Below, piece after piece: positions 4,822-5,802 of a DNA stretch of 5,802 bases; the first letter of the stretch is position 1, and each line of letters opens with the position of its first letter. The DNA lies in assembly GCA_021808055.1 (NCBI GenBank), contig JAKBCH010000096.1, positions 1 through 5,802 on the forward strand, read 5' to 3'. Origin of the DNA: Pseudomonadota bacterium (lineage in GTDB: Bacteria > Pseudomonadota > Alphaproteobacteria > Acetobacterales > Acetobacteraceae). The position numbers were made by a program, and so were the translations under genes. The notes beneath the pieces were generated by a model that searched no databases, was not told the DNA's origin, and worked only from the letters and a program-made list of their open reading frames with translations.

Positions 4822-5802
4822 ATGTCTGACGTGTCATCTGAATCAGGACCTTGTGCCGAACCTCGGCGCCAATTGATTGGGTTGCTTGCCGTCTCCTGCG
4901 GGATCGTGGTTGCCAATATTTATTACTCGCAACCCTTGTTAGGCCTGATTGGTCCGGCACTGCATATGCAGCCAAGGGCGGAAAGCCTGATTGTAAGCCT
5001 TACACAGCTTGGTTATGCTGCAGGGTTGCTATTTCTTGTGCCGCTGGGCGATCTGGTAGAGAATCGTCGTTTGGTGGTGACGACAGTGGCCGCAGCTATT
5101 TTGCCGCTTCTACTCGCGGGGCTGGCCTGGAACGGGCAGGTGATGCTGGCGGTCTCGGTACTGATTGGCCTTACCTCGGTGGCGGTGCAGATGCTTGTTC
5201 CGCTCGCGGCGCATCTGACGCCAGAGGCAAGGCGCGGACGCGTCGTGGGACTGGTTACCAGTGGATTGCTTTTTGGGATTCTGTTTTCACGTCCGCTCGC
5301 TTCCGGGATTGCGGTTTTTGGCTCCTGGCGTACCGTGTTTTTTGTATCGGCGGTATTGATGGCGGGTCTTGCGTGGCTGTTGAGCCGGACGCTGCCATAC
5401 CGAAAACCAGAGGCGAACCATCACTACGTGGCCTTGCTCGCGTCGTTGTTCAGTCTTCCGGTGCGCTATCCGGTTTTGCGGCAAAGGGCAGCTTATCAGG
5501 CAACAGCCTTTGCCGGTTTCTCGCTTTTTTGGACCGGTATCCCGCTTTTTCTTGCGCATGATTTTGGTTTCACCCAGCGCGGCATAGCTTTGTTTGCCTT
5601 GGCGGGAGCGGCGGGTGCATTCGTGGCGCCGGTGGCTGGGCATCTTGCGGATCGTGGCCATACGGCGGCGGGCACGTTGGCCTCGCTGGTGGGTGTAACA
5701 ATAGCTTTTGGGGTCGCGGCGGCGGGGGCGAAGCTACACTCGGTGCTCGTATTAGCCTTGGCGGCAATTGTGCTGGATGCATCTGTGCAGACAAGTTTGG
5801 TG
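4822..5802 (+). CDS. Major facilitator superfamily transporter (exporter-like), C-terminus beyond the window
   Basis: The frame is open from ATG 4822 to the window end (327 codons, no stop), so the gene is cut by the right edge. Family members are usually near 400 residues. After a polar N-terminus of about 17 residues, successive hydrophobic helices begin with LIGLLAVSCGIVVANIYYSQ (18-37), where ANIYYSQPLL is typical of an MFS subgroup annotated as inner-membrane permeases or drug exporters. The loop 2-3 motif A appears as VPLGDLVENRRLV (73-85), with Gly76, Asp77 and Arg82-Arg83. A second-half equivalent, GHLADRG (273-279), follows a central loop near 188-205. About ten helices are visible. 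The substrate cannot be deduced. The ribosome-binding site (AAGG, only 2-3 nt from the ATG) is poor. GTG 4831 is an alternative start. It is divergent from uppP. Confidence 0.92.
   Translation, partial: MSDVSSESGPCAEPRRQLIGLLAVSCGIVVANIYYSQPLLGLIGPALHMQPRAESLIVSLTQLGYAAGLLFLVPLGDLVENRRLVVTTVAAAILPLLLAGLAWNGQVMLAVSVLIGLTSVAVQMLVPLAAHLTPEARRGRVVGLVTSGLLFGILFSRPLASGIAVFGSWRTVFFVSAVLMAGLAWLLSRTLPYRKPEANHHYVALLASLFSLPVRYPVLRQRAAYQATAFAGFSLFWTGIPLFLAHDFGFTQRGIALFALAGAAGAFVAPVAGHLADRGHTAAGTLASLVGVTIAFGVAAAGAKLHSVLVLALAAIVLDASVQTSLV

Noticed and set aside
4851..5561. 236-codon plus-strand open frame inside the MFS gene
   Set aside because: It is an out-of-frame shadow. The MFS frame through the same bases encodes clear membrane helices and motif A.

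Overview
This window looks like chromosomal housekeeping DNA from a GC-rich alphaproteobacterium, probably in the Rhodospirillales/Acetobacterales group. The evidence is a ZapA with a small coiled-coil protein directly upstream, a 6S-like RNA directly downstream of zapA, an alphaproteobacterial IHF beta subunit, the run ihfB-lapA-pyrF-trpF, and GANTC sites. The placement is an inference from protein style and gene order, not from a database search.

Layout, left to right. Positions 1-228 (minus) hold the start of a gene that runs off the left edge; it has a TTG start and an unknown product. A 51-bp divergent spacer carries candidate overlapping promoters. On the plus strand follow a 67-aa coiled-coil protein (ZauP-like), ZapA, and a rod-shaped structured RNA that I call 6S RNA (about 824-1021). 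Next is a tightly packed plus-strand operon: ihfB (1155-1481), lapA from a rare CTG start (1478-1762), pyrF (1770-2459) and trpF (2456-3079). lapA overlaps ihfB as CTGA, and trpF overlaps pyrF as ATGA. Convergent to it is a minus-strand pair: uppP (3841-4674) and a secreted SGNH/GDSL hydrolase (3095-3844), overlapping as TTGA. Divergent from uppP, a major facilitator transporter (from 4822) runs off the right edge.

Functionally there are four groups: Z-ring organisation (ZauP-like plus ZapA) next to the RNA polymerase regulator 6S; nucleoid architecture (IHF beta), a membrane protein (LapA), pyrimidine synthesis (PyrF) and tryptophan synthesis (TrpF); lipid-carrier recycling (UppP) coupled to a periplasmic esterase-like protein; and an exporter-like permease.

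I see no mobile element, CRISPR array, tRNA or rRNA, and no clear evidence of a new multi-gene system. The points most worth a second look are the CTG start of lapA, the Asp-to-Glu change at the catalytic acid position of TrpF, the SGNH hydrolase lacking the usual DxxH acid and coupled to uppP, the possible leaderless mRNA of the ZauP-like gene, and the junction that places ihfB instead of fau after the 6S RNA.
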